From contig NZ_NFJT01000008.1 in NCBI RefSeq assembly GCF_002160015.1, positions 1 through 64,000 of the forward strand: a DNA stretch of 64,000 bases. The letters are read 5' to 3'. Positions 16,844 through 23,978 of the stretch are shown in pieces (the first letter of the stretch is position 1; every line of letters begins with the position of its first letter). A program made the position numbers and the translations under genes. The stretch comes from Anaerofilum sp. An201. Lineage in GTDB: Bacteria; Bacillota; Clostridia; Oscillospirales; Ruminococcaceae. The notes beneath the pieces were generated by a model, which was given only the letters and a program-made list of their open reading frames with translations, did no database searches and was not told where the DNA came from.

Positions 16844-17503
16844 ATGAAACGAACGATTTCACTTCTGTTGTGCCTGCTGCTGGGCGGCTTCGTTCTCACC
16901 GGCTGCTCAGGCATCAGCGAGCCGTTCGAGAAAAAAACCTACACGCCCGATACGCAGATTCGGGAAGTGAGCCTGGATGTGCGGGACCGGGAAATTGAAG
17001 TGGCGCTGTCCGAGGACGAACAAATCCATATCCAGTATTCCGAAAACAGCAAGGAATACTACGACTTTTCTGTTTCGGACGAACATGTGCTGACGATGAC
17101 AAGCGCCAGCGATAAGGAGTGGACGGATTTTATTGGGGAAAAGCCCTCCGCCGAAGATCGGAAGATCCTGCTGCAGGTACCGGACACCCTGTTGGACTCC
17201 CTCACGCTGTCCACAACAAATGAAACGGTGACGCTCCCCGCGCTGGCCGTCACGGGCAGTATTGATATTTCCGTTAACGGTGGGAATATTGCCTTTGAAC
17301 GCCTGGACGTCGGCAGCGCCCTGACCCTGACCGTCAAAAACGGGGATATTTCCGGCACGATCGCAGGCAGCTACGACGATTTTGCCATCCAGTCGGAGAT
17401 CAAAAAAGGCGAGAGCAATTTGCCGGACAACAAAGCGGACGGCGAAAAAATACTGAAGGTGTCCAGCAACAACGGCGATGTGGACATCGCCTTTCAGAAG
17501 TGA
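16844..17503 (+). CDS. DUF4097-type lipoprotein
   Basis: The 219-residue protein has a signal peptide and lipobox (SLLLCLLLGGFVLTGCSG, lipid-modified Cys about 22). The mature part is a repetitive beta solenoid with short repeats (LTLSTTNETVTLPALAVTGS, SVNGGNIAFERLDV, TVKNGDISGTIAG, SSNNGDVDIAF), as in putative DUF4097 adhesins. GGGAGGAACTGCT precedes the ATG at 16844. It ends the MerR-controlled gene run. Confidence 0.82.
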   Translation: MKRTISLLLCLLLGGFVLTGCSGISEPFEKKTYTPDTQIREVSLDVRDREIEVALSEDEQIHIQYSENSKEYYDFSVSDEHVLTMTSASDKEWTDFIGEKPSAEDRKILLQVPDTLLDSLTLSTTNETVTLPALAVTGSIDISVNGGNIAFERLDVGSALTLTVKNGDISGTIAGSYDDFAIQSEIKKGESNLPDNKADGEKILKVSSNNGDVDIAFQK

Positions 17504-17536
17504 CCCTGTATTCCAAACAACAGACCTGTGCGCGTC

Positions 17537-17577
17537 GATCCGGGAGAAAGCCGTCTCCCGGATCGTTTTGTTTTTTT
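17537..17577 (+). terminator. Rho-independent terminator
   Basis: GATCCGGGAGA pairs with TCTCCCGGATC and is followed by GTTTTGTTTTTTT. It ends the MerR/ABC/GNAT/lipoprotein unit. Confidence 0.9.
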
Positions 17578-17605
17578 CGGCGCACGCCATCCCCGCCGGG
17601 CAATC

Positions 17606-17634
17606 TTGTGGAGATACAGGAGGTTTGCTATAAT
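17606..17634 (+). promoter_or_regulatory. Promoter of the nitrilase-family gene
   Basis: The -35 TTGTGG and the perfect -10 TATAAT are spaced by 17 bases, about 80 bases upstream of the hydrolase start. Confidence 0.6.
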
Positions 17635-17714
17635 GAAAGCAGAATCCTCGACAGCGGGGAAGAAGGGCGGGGAACGCATCGCAGTGCCGATGCGAAGGTA
17701 TGGGAGGGAACGGG

Positions 17715-18608
17715 ATGTCTGCCATGAAAATTGCGCTGGTGCAAAAAAAGGCCGTGCCAAACAGCAAAACCCGAAATGCAGAGCTGTTGGTCCAATATAT
17801 TCAAGAAGCGAGCAGCAGGGGAGCCGATCTCGTGCTCTTTCCTGAGATGTGGTCGAATGGATATGCGCCGCCTTTTGCGGGGGCGTTCGACTGTCCGACC
17901 CATCCGGCTTTTGAAAGAGAGCGGAGAGAATGGTTTGAAAATGCGGTTGCAATCGAGAGCGACTATGTGGACGCCATCCGAAAAACGGCTGCCCGGTACC
18001 GCGTTGGAGTTTGCGCCACGTTTCTGTCAAAATCGGGGGAGAAATTCCAAAATACCGCCATCATCATCGACCGAAGCGGAAAGATCCTCCTGAATTACGC
18101 AAAAGTCCATACATGCGATTTTTCTTTGGAGAAATTGCTCCAACACGGCAGCGAATTCAAGGTGTGTGAGTTTGAAGGTGTCCAGCTCGGGGTGATGATC
18201 TGCTACGATCGGGAATTCCCGGAAAGCGCCCGTGTCCTGATGCTGAAAGGGGCGGAAATCATTTTGGTCCCGAATGCCTGCGACATGAACCCGGCCAGGG
18301 TCAACCAACTCAGTGCGAGAGCCTTTGAAAATATGGTCGGGATCGCAATGGCAAACTACCCCGGCAAAGGATGGGGCGGTTCCTGTGCCTTTTCGCCCAT
18401 TGTGTTTGACGAAGAGGGAAACTATCAGGACAATACGATCGTATCCGCGGACGACACATCGGAGGACATTCTGATTGCAGAGTTTGACATGGACAAGATC
18501 AGAGCGTATCGGGAACATGAAACATGGGGAAACGCCTACCGAAAGCCCGCCGCCTATTCCGACTTGATTCGTTTCGAGGTGAAAAAACCGTTTATACGGA
18601 ACCAATAA
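17715..18608 (+). CDS. Carbon-nitrogen hydrolase (nitrilase superfamily)
   Basis: The 297-residue hydrolase has the family triad: Glu in ADLVLFPEMWSNGY, Lys in LNYAKVHTCDFS and nucleophile Cys in LGVMICYDREFPESARVL. The family cleaves amide C-N bonds (carbamoyl-putrescine, omega-amides and others); the substrate is not clear. The ATG at 17715 follows GGGAGGGAACGGG. It is the last chromosomal gene before the tRNA-Pro integration site. Confidence 0.92.
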   Translation: MSAMKIALVQKKAVPNSKTRNAELLVQYIQEASSRGADLVLFPEMWSNGYAPPFAGAFDCPTHPAFERERREWFENAVAIESDYVDAIRKTAARYRVGVCATFLSKSGEKFQNTAIIIDRSGKILLNYAKVHTCDFSLEKLLQHGSEFKVCEFEGVQLGVMICYDREFPESARVLMLKGAEIILVPNACDMNPARVNQLSARAFENMVGIAMANYPGKGWGGSCAFSPIVFDEEGNYQDNTIVSADDTSEDILIAEFDMDKIRAYREHETWGNAYRKPAAYSDLIRFEVKKPFIRNQ

Positions 18609-18612
18609 GCGA

Positions 18613-18651
18613 TTTGGGAGCGTGAGGCCGGAGTTCGAGCCGCACTTCTCC
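18613..18651 (+). other. Fossil fragment of a tRNA-Pro 3' half
   Basis: TTTGGGAGCGTGAGGCC, then a GTTCGAG loop and a GCACTTCTCC tail, follow the 3' half of the intact tRNA-Pro at 18765 with a few changes. No 5' half is present. The fragment begins exactly at the anticodon loop, which is where the two full tRNA copies stop being identical soon after. Confidence 0.5.
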
Positions 18652-18760
18652 AAAATCCCGGAAAACTCTGGGACGCTAAGTCTGACGGAGTTTTACCCCT
18701 CGCCGGGAATTGGTCAAAAACCGGCGCTGACCCCATATTTGACCACAATCAGAAAACTTT

Positions 18761-18808
18761 ATAACCGGGTGTAGCGCAGTTGGTAGCGCGCCTGCTTTGG
18801 GAGCAGGA
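18761..18808 (+). repeat. Direct repeat / attachment site, left copy
   Basis: These 48 bases, from ATAACCGGGTG through the anticodon stem to GAGCAGGA, are identical to 46745-46792. Sequences outside differ on both sides, so this marks the att core of element A. Confidence 0.8.
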
Positions 18809-18840
18809 GGCCCGGGGTTCGAGTCCCCGCACTCCGACCA
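18765..18840 (+). tRNA. tRNA-Pro (TGG), copy 1
   Basis: The 76-base cloverleaf has D-arm GCGCAGTTGGTAGCGC, anticodon loop CTTTGGGA (anticodon TGG at 18798-18800), T-loop GTTCGAG closed by CGGGG/CCCCG, and an encoded CCA end. The acceptor stem has a C2-C71 mismatch: the 5' strand is CCGGGTG and the 3' strand CACTCCG. The 3' half differs from the second copy, which pairs perfectly. It may therefore be a hybrid made by integration. Confidence 0.88.
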
Positions 18841-18845
18841 CCTTT

Positions 18846-18887
18846 CGCAGAAAAACCGCCTAAACAGGCGGTTTTTCTGCGTTTTTT
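18846..18887 (+). terminator. Terminator after tRNA-Pro copy 1
   Basis: CGCAGAAAAACCGCC pairs with GGCGGTTTTTCTGCG (15-bp arms) and is followed by TTTTTT. A closely related hairpin follows the second tRNA copy. Confidence 0.8.
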
Positions 18888-18984
18888 GTTCGATTTTTTG
18901 CAATTTTGACGATTGCTGTTCCGCGGTGATTTTAGAGGCAGGAAAGCGGTGGGAGCATGAGCAGGGATAGCCGCCGAAACCGCC

Positions 18985-19006
18985 AAATCCCTAACCCATC
19001 CCTAAC
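18985..19006 (+). repeat. ATCCCTAAC tandem repeat near element end (copy A)
   Basis: AAATCCCTAACCC and ATCCCTAAC stand as two 9-base units 11 bases apart. The same 22 bases occur at 46970-46991, at the same distance class from the other tRNA copy, although the surrounding sequence differs. Arm-type integrase binding sites are a plausible reading. The rest of 18,882-19,168 holds only a -10 TATAAT (19041-19046). Confidence 0.5.
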
Positions 19007-19168
19007 TACACAACTAATAGATTTTTTCTTACCCACGCGCTATAATTGAATTGTACCCATCCGATTTGTGTAGCATGAAGATAAATACACAAATTTATAA
19101 GCTGTATTTAAGATACGCTCGCAAAAATTGCAGGCTCTGTTATAGAACGAGATAATGGAGGAATTCAT

Positions 19169-19801
19169 ATGGCAATAGTGCAAGATACATTTTTTATCCC
19201 GGACGATATTGCGACAGGATTAGCTACCGGTTTATACAGAAGATTTGGCGGTGTTATCCGTTACGCCGCGGGTCCTAACAAAGGGCAGATAGTTAAACAC
19301 CTTCAACCTGCCAATTTGAAAGCAGCTGAACAGGCACAAGGAATAGTCGCAAAGGCAATGCAATTTGTTGCGACTCATAAGAAAGAAGTTGGTATTGCGG
19401 CGATTGGTGTAATTATAGCAGGTGCCGGTATTGGGGGATATACAGTATGGAAAAATCATGAACCAAAAGTACTTACTAAATTTCGATCCACCTTGAATGC
19501 ATATATCGAAGCCATTCGTACTGGAAAAATGGATATTGAAAAAATCGACAATCTTATGGAAGCACTGGAATCGCTTAAGATTCACAAGAACTACAACAAA
19601 ATTAGCATCCAACTTACGACCGAAGATTTGGAAATTTTAGTAGAGCGTATTTATGAATATACCATCAAATTGGCACAGGATAACTGTGTGGACTTGTCTG
19701 ATGGTGAATTGTGCCCATCTGGCACAAATCGTAACGGAGCGATTATCAATTTACAGCAGTATCTCCAGGTTCAGAAAAAAGTTTTTGAAACCACAGCATA
19801 A
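19169..19801 (+). CDS. Att-proximal protein of unknown function, element A
   Basis: The 210-residue protein is not recognised. It has an N-terminal region with TGLYRRFGGVIRYAAG, one hydrophobic segment at about residues 73-91 (VGIAAIGVIIAGAGIGGYTVW), and a helical acidic C-terminal region (KIDNLMEALESLKIHKN ... EDLEILVERIYEYTIKLA). GGAGGAATTCAT precedes the ATG. It is transcribed away from the tRNA and converges on the integrase. An unrelated gene occupies the same slot in element B, so this is a variable cargo site. A membrane-acting defence effector is possible but unproven. Confidence 0.7.
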   Translation: MAIVQDTFFIPDDIATGLATGLYRRFGGVIRYAAGPNKGQIVKHLQPANLKAAEQAQGIVAKAMQFVATHKKEVGIAAIGVIIAGAGIGGYTVWKNHEPKVLTKFRSTLNAYIEAIRTGKMDIEKIDNLMEALESLKIHKNYNKISIQLTTEDLEILVERIYEYTIKLAQDNCVDLSDGELCPSGTNRNGAIINLQQYLQVQKKVFETTA

Positions 19802-19824
19802 AACTGAGAACGAAGGTATAAATA

Positions 19825-19860
19825 CCCAGGGGACATAGCTCTGTCCCCTGGGCTTTGTTT
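19825..19860. terminator. Bidirectional terminator, element A left end
   Basis: CCCAGGGGACA pairs with TGTCCCCTGGG; a T-rich run follows on the plus strand. It sits between the att-proximal gene and the converging integrase. Confidence 0.8.
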
Positions 19861-19863
19861 CTT

Positions 19864-21093
19864 TCACCCCACCCTCTCGAAAGGGATCACCTTGCACCGG
19901 CTCTCCTCCGGCGGGTCGGGCGGCTCGGGTTCCGGCTTGGCTGTGGCCGTTTCCATGAAGCCGCCAATCTTCTCCGCCGCACCTCTCTGCATATCGTTGG
20001 TGATGTGCGTATAGGTGTCCAGGGTGAACCCAGCGCTGTAGTGGCCCAGCATGCTGGACAATGTCTTCACATCCACGCCGCTGGAGAGTGCCATGGTGGC
20101 GAAAGTATGCCTTAAATCATGAAAGCGCACATGCTCCTCGATGCCGGCCATTGCCAGCAGTTTGCGGTTGATCCTGGACACCGCGTCCGGACTCCAGTAG
20201 CCGCCGGTGCGGGGTGATGGGAACAGGATGGGATTGTCGGGGTGCTGTTCATGCTCCCGCACCAGGATGTCCACCGCCTGCTGGGACAGCGCCACCCTGC
20301 GGACGGAGTTCTTAGTTTTCGGCTCGGTTATCACCAACTCCCCGTCGATGCGGGTGACCTGCTTGCTCACCGATAGTATCCTGTCCTTCACATTCAGGTC
20401 ATCCCACAGGAGCGCCAGCAGCTCCCCCCGCCGCAGGCCGCTGGACAGTTCCAGGAAGAACATGGGCAGGACGCCGTACTTCTCCGCCTCGCGGAGATAC
20501 ACCCCCAGCTTCTCCGGCGGGATGATGGTCATCTCCCGGTACTCTTTGCGCGGGATGCGGCAGTTGTCGCAGGGGTTGTACGGGGTGATCCGCTCCTTGA
20601 CCGCCTGCTTCAGCGCCGAGGAGAGCACCATGTGGATGCGCCGCACCGTGCTTCCAGACAGGGCCGTGTCAGTCTTTTTCTCGAACCGCTGCACCCGCCC
20701 TTTGGTCTTGGAGTCGTTGTACATCTTCTGAATCTGGATGGCGGTGAGTCGTTTGAGTTTGACTCCTCCGATGGCCGGTACGATGTGGTTTTCGATCATG
20801 TTCTCATAGGTCTTTGCGGTGTTGGGCCGGATCACCGGCTTGCTGTAGGTCTCAAACCACAGCCTGCACCACTCCGCCACGGTGTAATCCTCGTTGTGAT
20901 TCATCGGGATGCCCCGGTTGTCCCGGATGGCCCGGTCCAGCTTCTCCTTGCACTCAGCCCGTGTCTTGGCGGACACACTTTTCTGGATGGCCCGGCCGGT
21001 GATGGGGTCGATCCCCAGGGTGTATCTACCCTCCCAGCGGCCGTTGGGTTTTCTGCGGATGCTGCCCTCGCCGTTTGCTCGTTTCTTTGCCAT
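19864..21093 (-). CDS. Tyrosine recombinase (integrase) of element A
   Basis: The 409-residue protein has an N-terminal arm-binding domain (MAKKRANGEGSIRRKPNGRW, AP2-like), a SAM-like core-binding domain (about 70-180) and a catalytic domain with Arg in LSSGLRRGELLAL, HDLRHT, GHYSAGF and the nucleophile Tyr in LDTYTHI. All catalytic residues are present, so it should be active. It is nearly collinear with the element B integrase (47813-49042), consistent with both using the same tRNA-Pro site. The excisionase gene lies upstream on the same strand. Confidence 0.95.
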   Translation of the reverse strand: MAKKRANGEGSIRRKPNGRWEGRYTLGIDPITGRAIQKSVSAKTRAECKEKLDRAIRDNRGIPMNHNEDYTVAEWCRLWFETYSKPVIRPNTAKTYENMIENHIVPAIGGVKLKRLTAIQIQKMYNDSKTKGRVQRFEKKTDTALSGSTVRRIHMVLSSALKQAVKERITPYNPCDNCRIPRKEYREMTIIPPEKLGVYLREAEKYGVLPMFFLELSSGLRRGELLALLWDDLNVKDRILSVSKQVTRIDGELVITEPKTKNSVRRVALSQQAVDILVREHEQHPDNPILFPSPRTGGYWSPDAVSRINRKLLAMAGIEEHVRFHDLRHTFATMALSSGVDVKTLSSMLGHYSAGFTLDTYTHITNDMQRGAAEKIGGFMETATAKPEPEPPDPPEESRCKVIPFERVG

Positions 21094-21148
21094 TTTTCAT
21101 CCCTCCTTGGCAACACAAACAAATACCACAGAATCCCGGGAATAGCTA

Positions 21149-21367
21149 CTAAAATATTTCCGTCTTTCTGGCCGCCTGCTCCTCGATCCACGCCATGAGC
21201 TTGTCACGGGGGACGATGATGCGGCTGCCCAGGGTGATGGTGGGGAAGTCCTTCCGGTGGGCCACCTCGTAGGCGTGGGCCAGCCCGATGCCCATCACGT
21301 CGGCCACATCCTGCACAGTCAGCATCAGGGGGAGTTCATTGAAAGAGTTATACTTGGATCGTTTCAT
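21149..21367 (-). CDS. Excisionase-type HTH protein
   Basis: The 72-residue MerR-like/Xis winged helix (MLTVQDVADVMGIGLAHAYEVAHRKDFPTITLGSRIIVPRDKLMAWI) is of the 'helix-turn-helix domain, excisionase family' type. The start at 21367 follows AAAGGAATCCG; a longer start would run into a hairpin. It is placed just before the integrase gene and matches the element B protein at 49098. It is expected to set the direction of recombination. Confidence 0.88.
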   Translation of the reverse strand: MKRSKYNSFNELPLMLTVQDVADVMGIGLAHAYEVAHRKDFPTITLGSRIIVPRDKLMAWIEEQAARKTEIF

Positions 21368-21402
21368 CGGATTCCTTTCTACCCTTCCCGCGGAAGGGAT
21401 TT

Positions 21403-21434
21403 TATTCCTTGTTTTGCGGCCCATTTTCTGCGCC
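21403..21434 (-). repeat. Short hairpin repeat R1
   Basis: On the minus strand this is GGCGCAGAAAATGGGCCGC followed by AAAACAAGGAATA. It is one of five similar copies in the window (26249, 42543, 46469 and 49349). Here it lies between the relaxase stop and a separate CCTTCCGCGGGAAGG hairpin upstream of the excisionase. Confidence 0.5.
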
Positions 21435-21436
21435 GC

Positions 21437-22999
21437 TCACATGGTCATTTCGGGCTGCTGCTCCTCATGGTCATCCGGCTTGTGGCCCTGGGCCATCTTC
21501 TTCTCCCGCAGCTTTCTGAGCCGCTTGCGGTCGATCTGGATGCCGCCGGGGCGGGACTTTGGCAGGGAGTTGTCCTGGAATATCCGGCTCATGTGGTAGA
21601 GCAGCCGGGTCACTGCCAGCATCACATCGGGCGGGCGCTGTTCCTCCCTGTGGTCCAGAAGGTACCGGGCATATTCGTTTCCCTGCTCCGCCGACCGGGT
21701 CAACCAGAGGACGGCCTGCGCCTCATCCTGGGGTACTTCCTTTCCTGTGAGGTACAGCTTGCCCAGCAGGTACTGGGCATGGGGATTGCCTTGCTCGGCG
21801 GAACGGGTGAACCACTCCACCGCGCCCGCCGTATCCTTTTCCATGATATCGCCGCGGAGCAGCTCTTGGCCCAGGCGGTACATGGCCCAGCTGTTTCCGC
21901 CTGCCGCGGCGGTGCGCAGCCAGTCCACGCCCCACGCGGTGTCCCGCACCTCCAGATCGTCGGAGAGGTACAGCTTGGCAAGGGCGTACTGCGCCGCCGG
22001 ATGCCCCTGTCGGGCGGCCTGATCGAACCAATACCGGGCTTCCACTCCATCTGGGATCAGCAGAGGGCCGTCCCGCCAGAGCTTGCCCAGCAGGTATTGG
22101 GAGTAGCGGTCGCCGCCCTTGGCCAGCTTCTCAAGTTCCGATACCGCGCCGCTCCGGTCTTCCAGCGTCAGGTCTTCATTGCGGATGGCCTCCCGCAATG
22201 TCCAGTACGCATAGGGCGCATTTTGAAACTGCTCCGGCTCGTCCTGCTGGCCCATGTCCTGGTCCTCGAAGGTGATTCGGCCCAGCCGCAGCCGCTCTGC
22301 TTCCCGGATGACGGCGTTTTTGATCTGCCGGAACTCTTTCTCCTGAGACAGCTTTTTCCGTTCTCTGGTTTTGTCGTGGTAGTAGCTGTCCACCTTTCCC
22401 TGGAGCAAGAGCCACTGATCGTAGCACTGACTTACCACAGGAAGCCGCTCCATCTGGTCCACGATCTCGTCCACAAGCTGCTTGAGCCGCTTGGGAAGAT
22501 AGCCGTAGGACTTCTTGCCCTTGACTGTCCCCAGCCTCGCCGCCAGCTCCTGCATGAGCCGCTCGGCCTCCGGGTGGTCGCACAGGCCGTCCCGCATCGA
22601 CTGCACCAGCTCCAGCATGGCCCGCCGCGCCTGCCGCACCAGCTCATCCCGGGACTCCGACTTCTGCTCGTAGAGGTGGAGCATCTCGTTCCGGAAGATG
22701 TCGTTGGTCAGCCTGGACTTGATCTGCCGGATGCCCTCTTTGGAGAGGTAGGCTTGTCCGGGCGTGGCCGACCAGGCCATCATGTGGATATGCGGATGCT
22801 CGCCCTCGTCGTGGAAGGCCGCGTACCAGCGGAAGTCACCGGGCGGAATCTTCATCGCCGCCGCGATCTCGTTGCGGTGGGCGCGGATGAGATTTCTCCA
22901 TGCCGCGGCGTTGTCGAAGCCCAGACGCGCCGCGTCCTCCCGCTTGAGAGAGATGATGTGCGTCCACACATTTCCGGTGTACTGCTCCAATTCTTCCAT
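21437..22999 (-). CDS. MobL-like relaxase, C-terminal part (cut by a stop codon)
   Basis: This 520-residue frame holds the metal-binding core FHDEGEHPHIHMMAW of the relaxase and, after about residue 270, a series of Sel1-type repeats (AAQYALAKLYLSDD, AMYRLGQELLRGD, HAQYLLGKLYLTGKE, EYARYLLDHR). It aligns without gaps to residues 127 onward of the intact element B relaxase. The ATG at 22999 lies two codons past an in-frame TAA that ends the N-terminal part at 23006, so the gene is one relaxase interrupted by a nonsense codon. Restart at 22999 is possible because it follows the stop directly. Confidence 0.8.
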   Translation of the reverse strand: MEELEQYTGNVWTHIISLKREDAARLGFDNAAAWRNLIRAHRNEIAAAMKIPPGDFRWYAAFHDEGEHPHIHMMAWSATPGQAYLSKEGIRQIKSRLTNDIFRNEMLHLYEQKSESRDELVRQARRAMLELVQSMRDGLCDHPEAERLMQELAARLGTVKGKKSYGYLPKRLKQLVDEIVDQMERLPVVSQCYDQWLLLQGKVDSYYHDKTRERKKLSQEKEFRQIKNAVIREAERLRLGRITFEDQDMGQQDEPEQFQNAPYAYWTLREAIRNEDLTLEDRSGAVSELEKLAKGGDRYSQYLLGKLWRDGPLLIPDGVEARYWFDQAARQGHPAAQYALAKLYLSDDLEVRDTAWGVDWLRTAAAGGNSWAMYRLGQELLRGDIMEKDTAGAVEWFTRSAEQGNPHAQYLLGKLYLTGKEVPQDEAQAVLWLTRSAEQGNEYARYLLDHREEQRPPDVMLAVTRLLYHMSRIFQDNSLPKSRPGGIQIDRKRLRKLREKKMAQGHKPDDHEEQQPEMTM

Positions 23000-23005
23000 C
23001 GCTTC

Positions 23006-23377
23006 TTACAGCGACACGCCGTCGCTGTCCCCGAACAGCCCGTGGGAACCCAGGCGTTCCGCTCGGGGCCGGGTGGCGATGTACTTCATATACTGCTCCG
23101 ACTGATGGAGCGCATCCCAGTTGGATTCCAGTGCCAGGGTGATGAACGCGGAGGCCGCTGCCTTGGTGGGCTTGGCCTGGTAGCTCTCATACTCGTAGAG
23201 AGTTTTGGTGTCGGGGAAGTCCTTCACCAGCTTGGCGATGAGCTGCTCCTGCTTGCGCGTGGGCGGACGGTCATCCGGAAGGATCTCCACCCGCTCTCTC
23301 GTCGCGATGTAGCGAAGGTAGCCGGCCGCGCCGCCGGTGCTTTTGATGTAGGGGCTTTTCAGGATCAGTCTTGCCAT
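23006..23377 (-). CDS. MobL-like relaxase, N-terminal part (cut by a stop codon)
   Basis: These 123 residues start MARLILKSPYIKSTGGAAGY with the catalytic Tyr region near the N-terminus, and end GVSL followed by TAA. In the intact element B relaxase the same place reads SVSLEKAMAEL and continues, so here the frame is kept and one codon has become TAA. Relaxases nick oriT and pilot the strand. A split protein may be inactive, making element A dependent on element B's enzyme. Confidence 0.8.
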   Translation of the reverse strand: MARLILKSPYIKSTGGAAGYLRYIATRERVEILPDDRPPTRKQEQLIAKLVKDFPDTKTLYEYESYQAKPTKAAASAFITLALESNWDALHQSEQYMKYIATRPRAERLGSHGLFGDSDGVSL

Positions 23378-23799
23378 TCGTCACCACCCCAGTCCGGCTC
23401 CCCGGCGGAGCGTGGCCGCTTCTCCAGCGAGATGAGACCGTTGGTGGCTTTCACGTTCCGAACGCTCTGCGCCCGCCTGCGCTTCAGGTCATCCCGGTCC
23501 ACCTCCACCGCATCCGCGATGATCCCGATGAGCAGATCCAGCTCCACCTCCCGGGTAAACTCCCGCCTGGCGATGTGATCCTCCAGCCGGCCCAGCCTGC
23601 CGTCCAGCGCGGCCAGGAGCGCCGTGGGCAGCAGGGATTGGTTGTCCTGCATCTCCAGATAGTCCACATAAAAGTTGACGGCCTTTTCCACGAACTCATT
23701 TTTGCTCCGGCAGTTGTCCGCGGCGTACCACTGCTCCAGCCTGCGGCTGGTCTCCGGCTTCATCCGCAGCGGGAGCCGCTCTTTCGTTTCGTTACCCAT
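23365..23799 (-). CDS. RHH accessory mobilization protein (MobC-like)
   Basis: The 144-residue protein opens with a ribbon-helix-helix stretch (ERLPLRMKPETSRRLEQWYAADNC, then KNEFVEKAVNFYVDYLE) and continues with a helical tail. RHH proteins encoded just before relaxases bind oriT. Start 23799 is taken because AAAGGAGG is 6 bases upstream. It overlaps the relaxase start by 13 bases, and the candidate oriT lies directly upstream. Its counterpart in element B is at 51312. Confidence 0.82.
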   Translation of the reverse strand: MGNETKERLPLRMKPETSRRLEQWYAADNCRSKNEFVEKAVNFYVDYLEMQDNQSLLPTALLAALDGRLGRLEDHIARREFTREVELDLLIGIIADAVEVDRDDLKRRRAQSVRNVKATNGLISLEKRPRSAGEPDWGGDEWQD

Positions 23800-23824
23800 A
23801 AAAATCCTCCTTTCGTCCAAACAG

Positions 23825-23978
23825 ACATCGGCAAAAAGCCTGCAACACAGGGCTTTGGGGGAAAGCTGACGCCAGCGGCCTGTTTTCTGCCCGTCAAAGA
23901 CGCCAGCCTACGCTCCCCGAAACTGCCCGCACTGCGGGCAGACATGACCGGCCGGGCGGCGCTTGCGGCGCCAGGGTT
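23825..23978. other. Candidate oriT (element A)
   Basis: This is a non-coding stretch between the RHH gene and the RepA-like gene. Blocks are shared with the same spot in element B (GGAAAGCTGACGCCA, CAAAGACGCCAGC, and CCCGAAACTGCCCGC with its mate). The shared inverted repeat CTGCCCGCA-C-TGCGGGCAG is at 23923-23941. Non-coding conservation next to mobilization genes fits an oriT; no nick site is known. Confidence 0.45.

Noticed and set aside
18676-18986. Open frames antisense to tRNA-Pro copy 1 (reading GLLLPKQARYQLRYT)
   Set aside because: These are the well-known false frames created by the complement of tRNA-Pro; no ribosome site or family.
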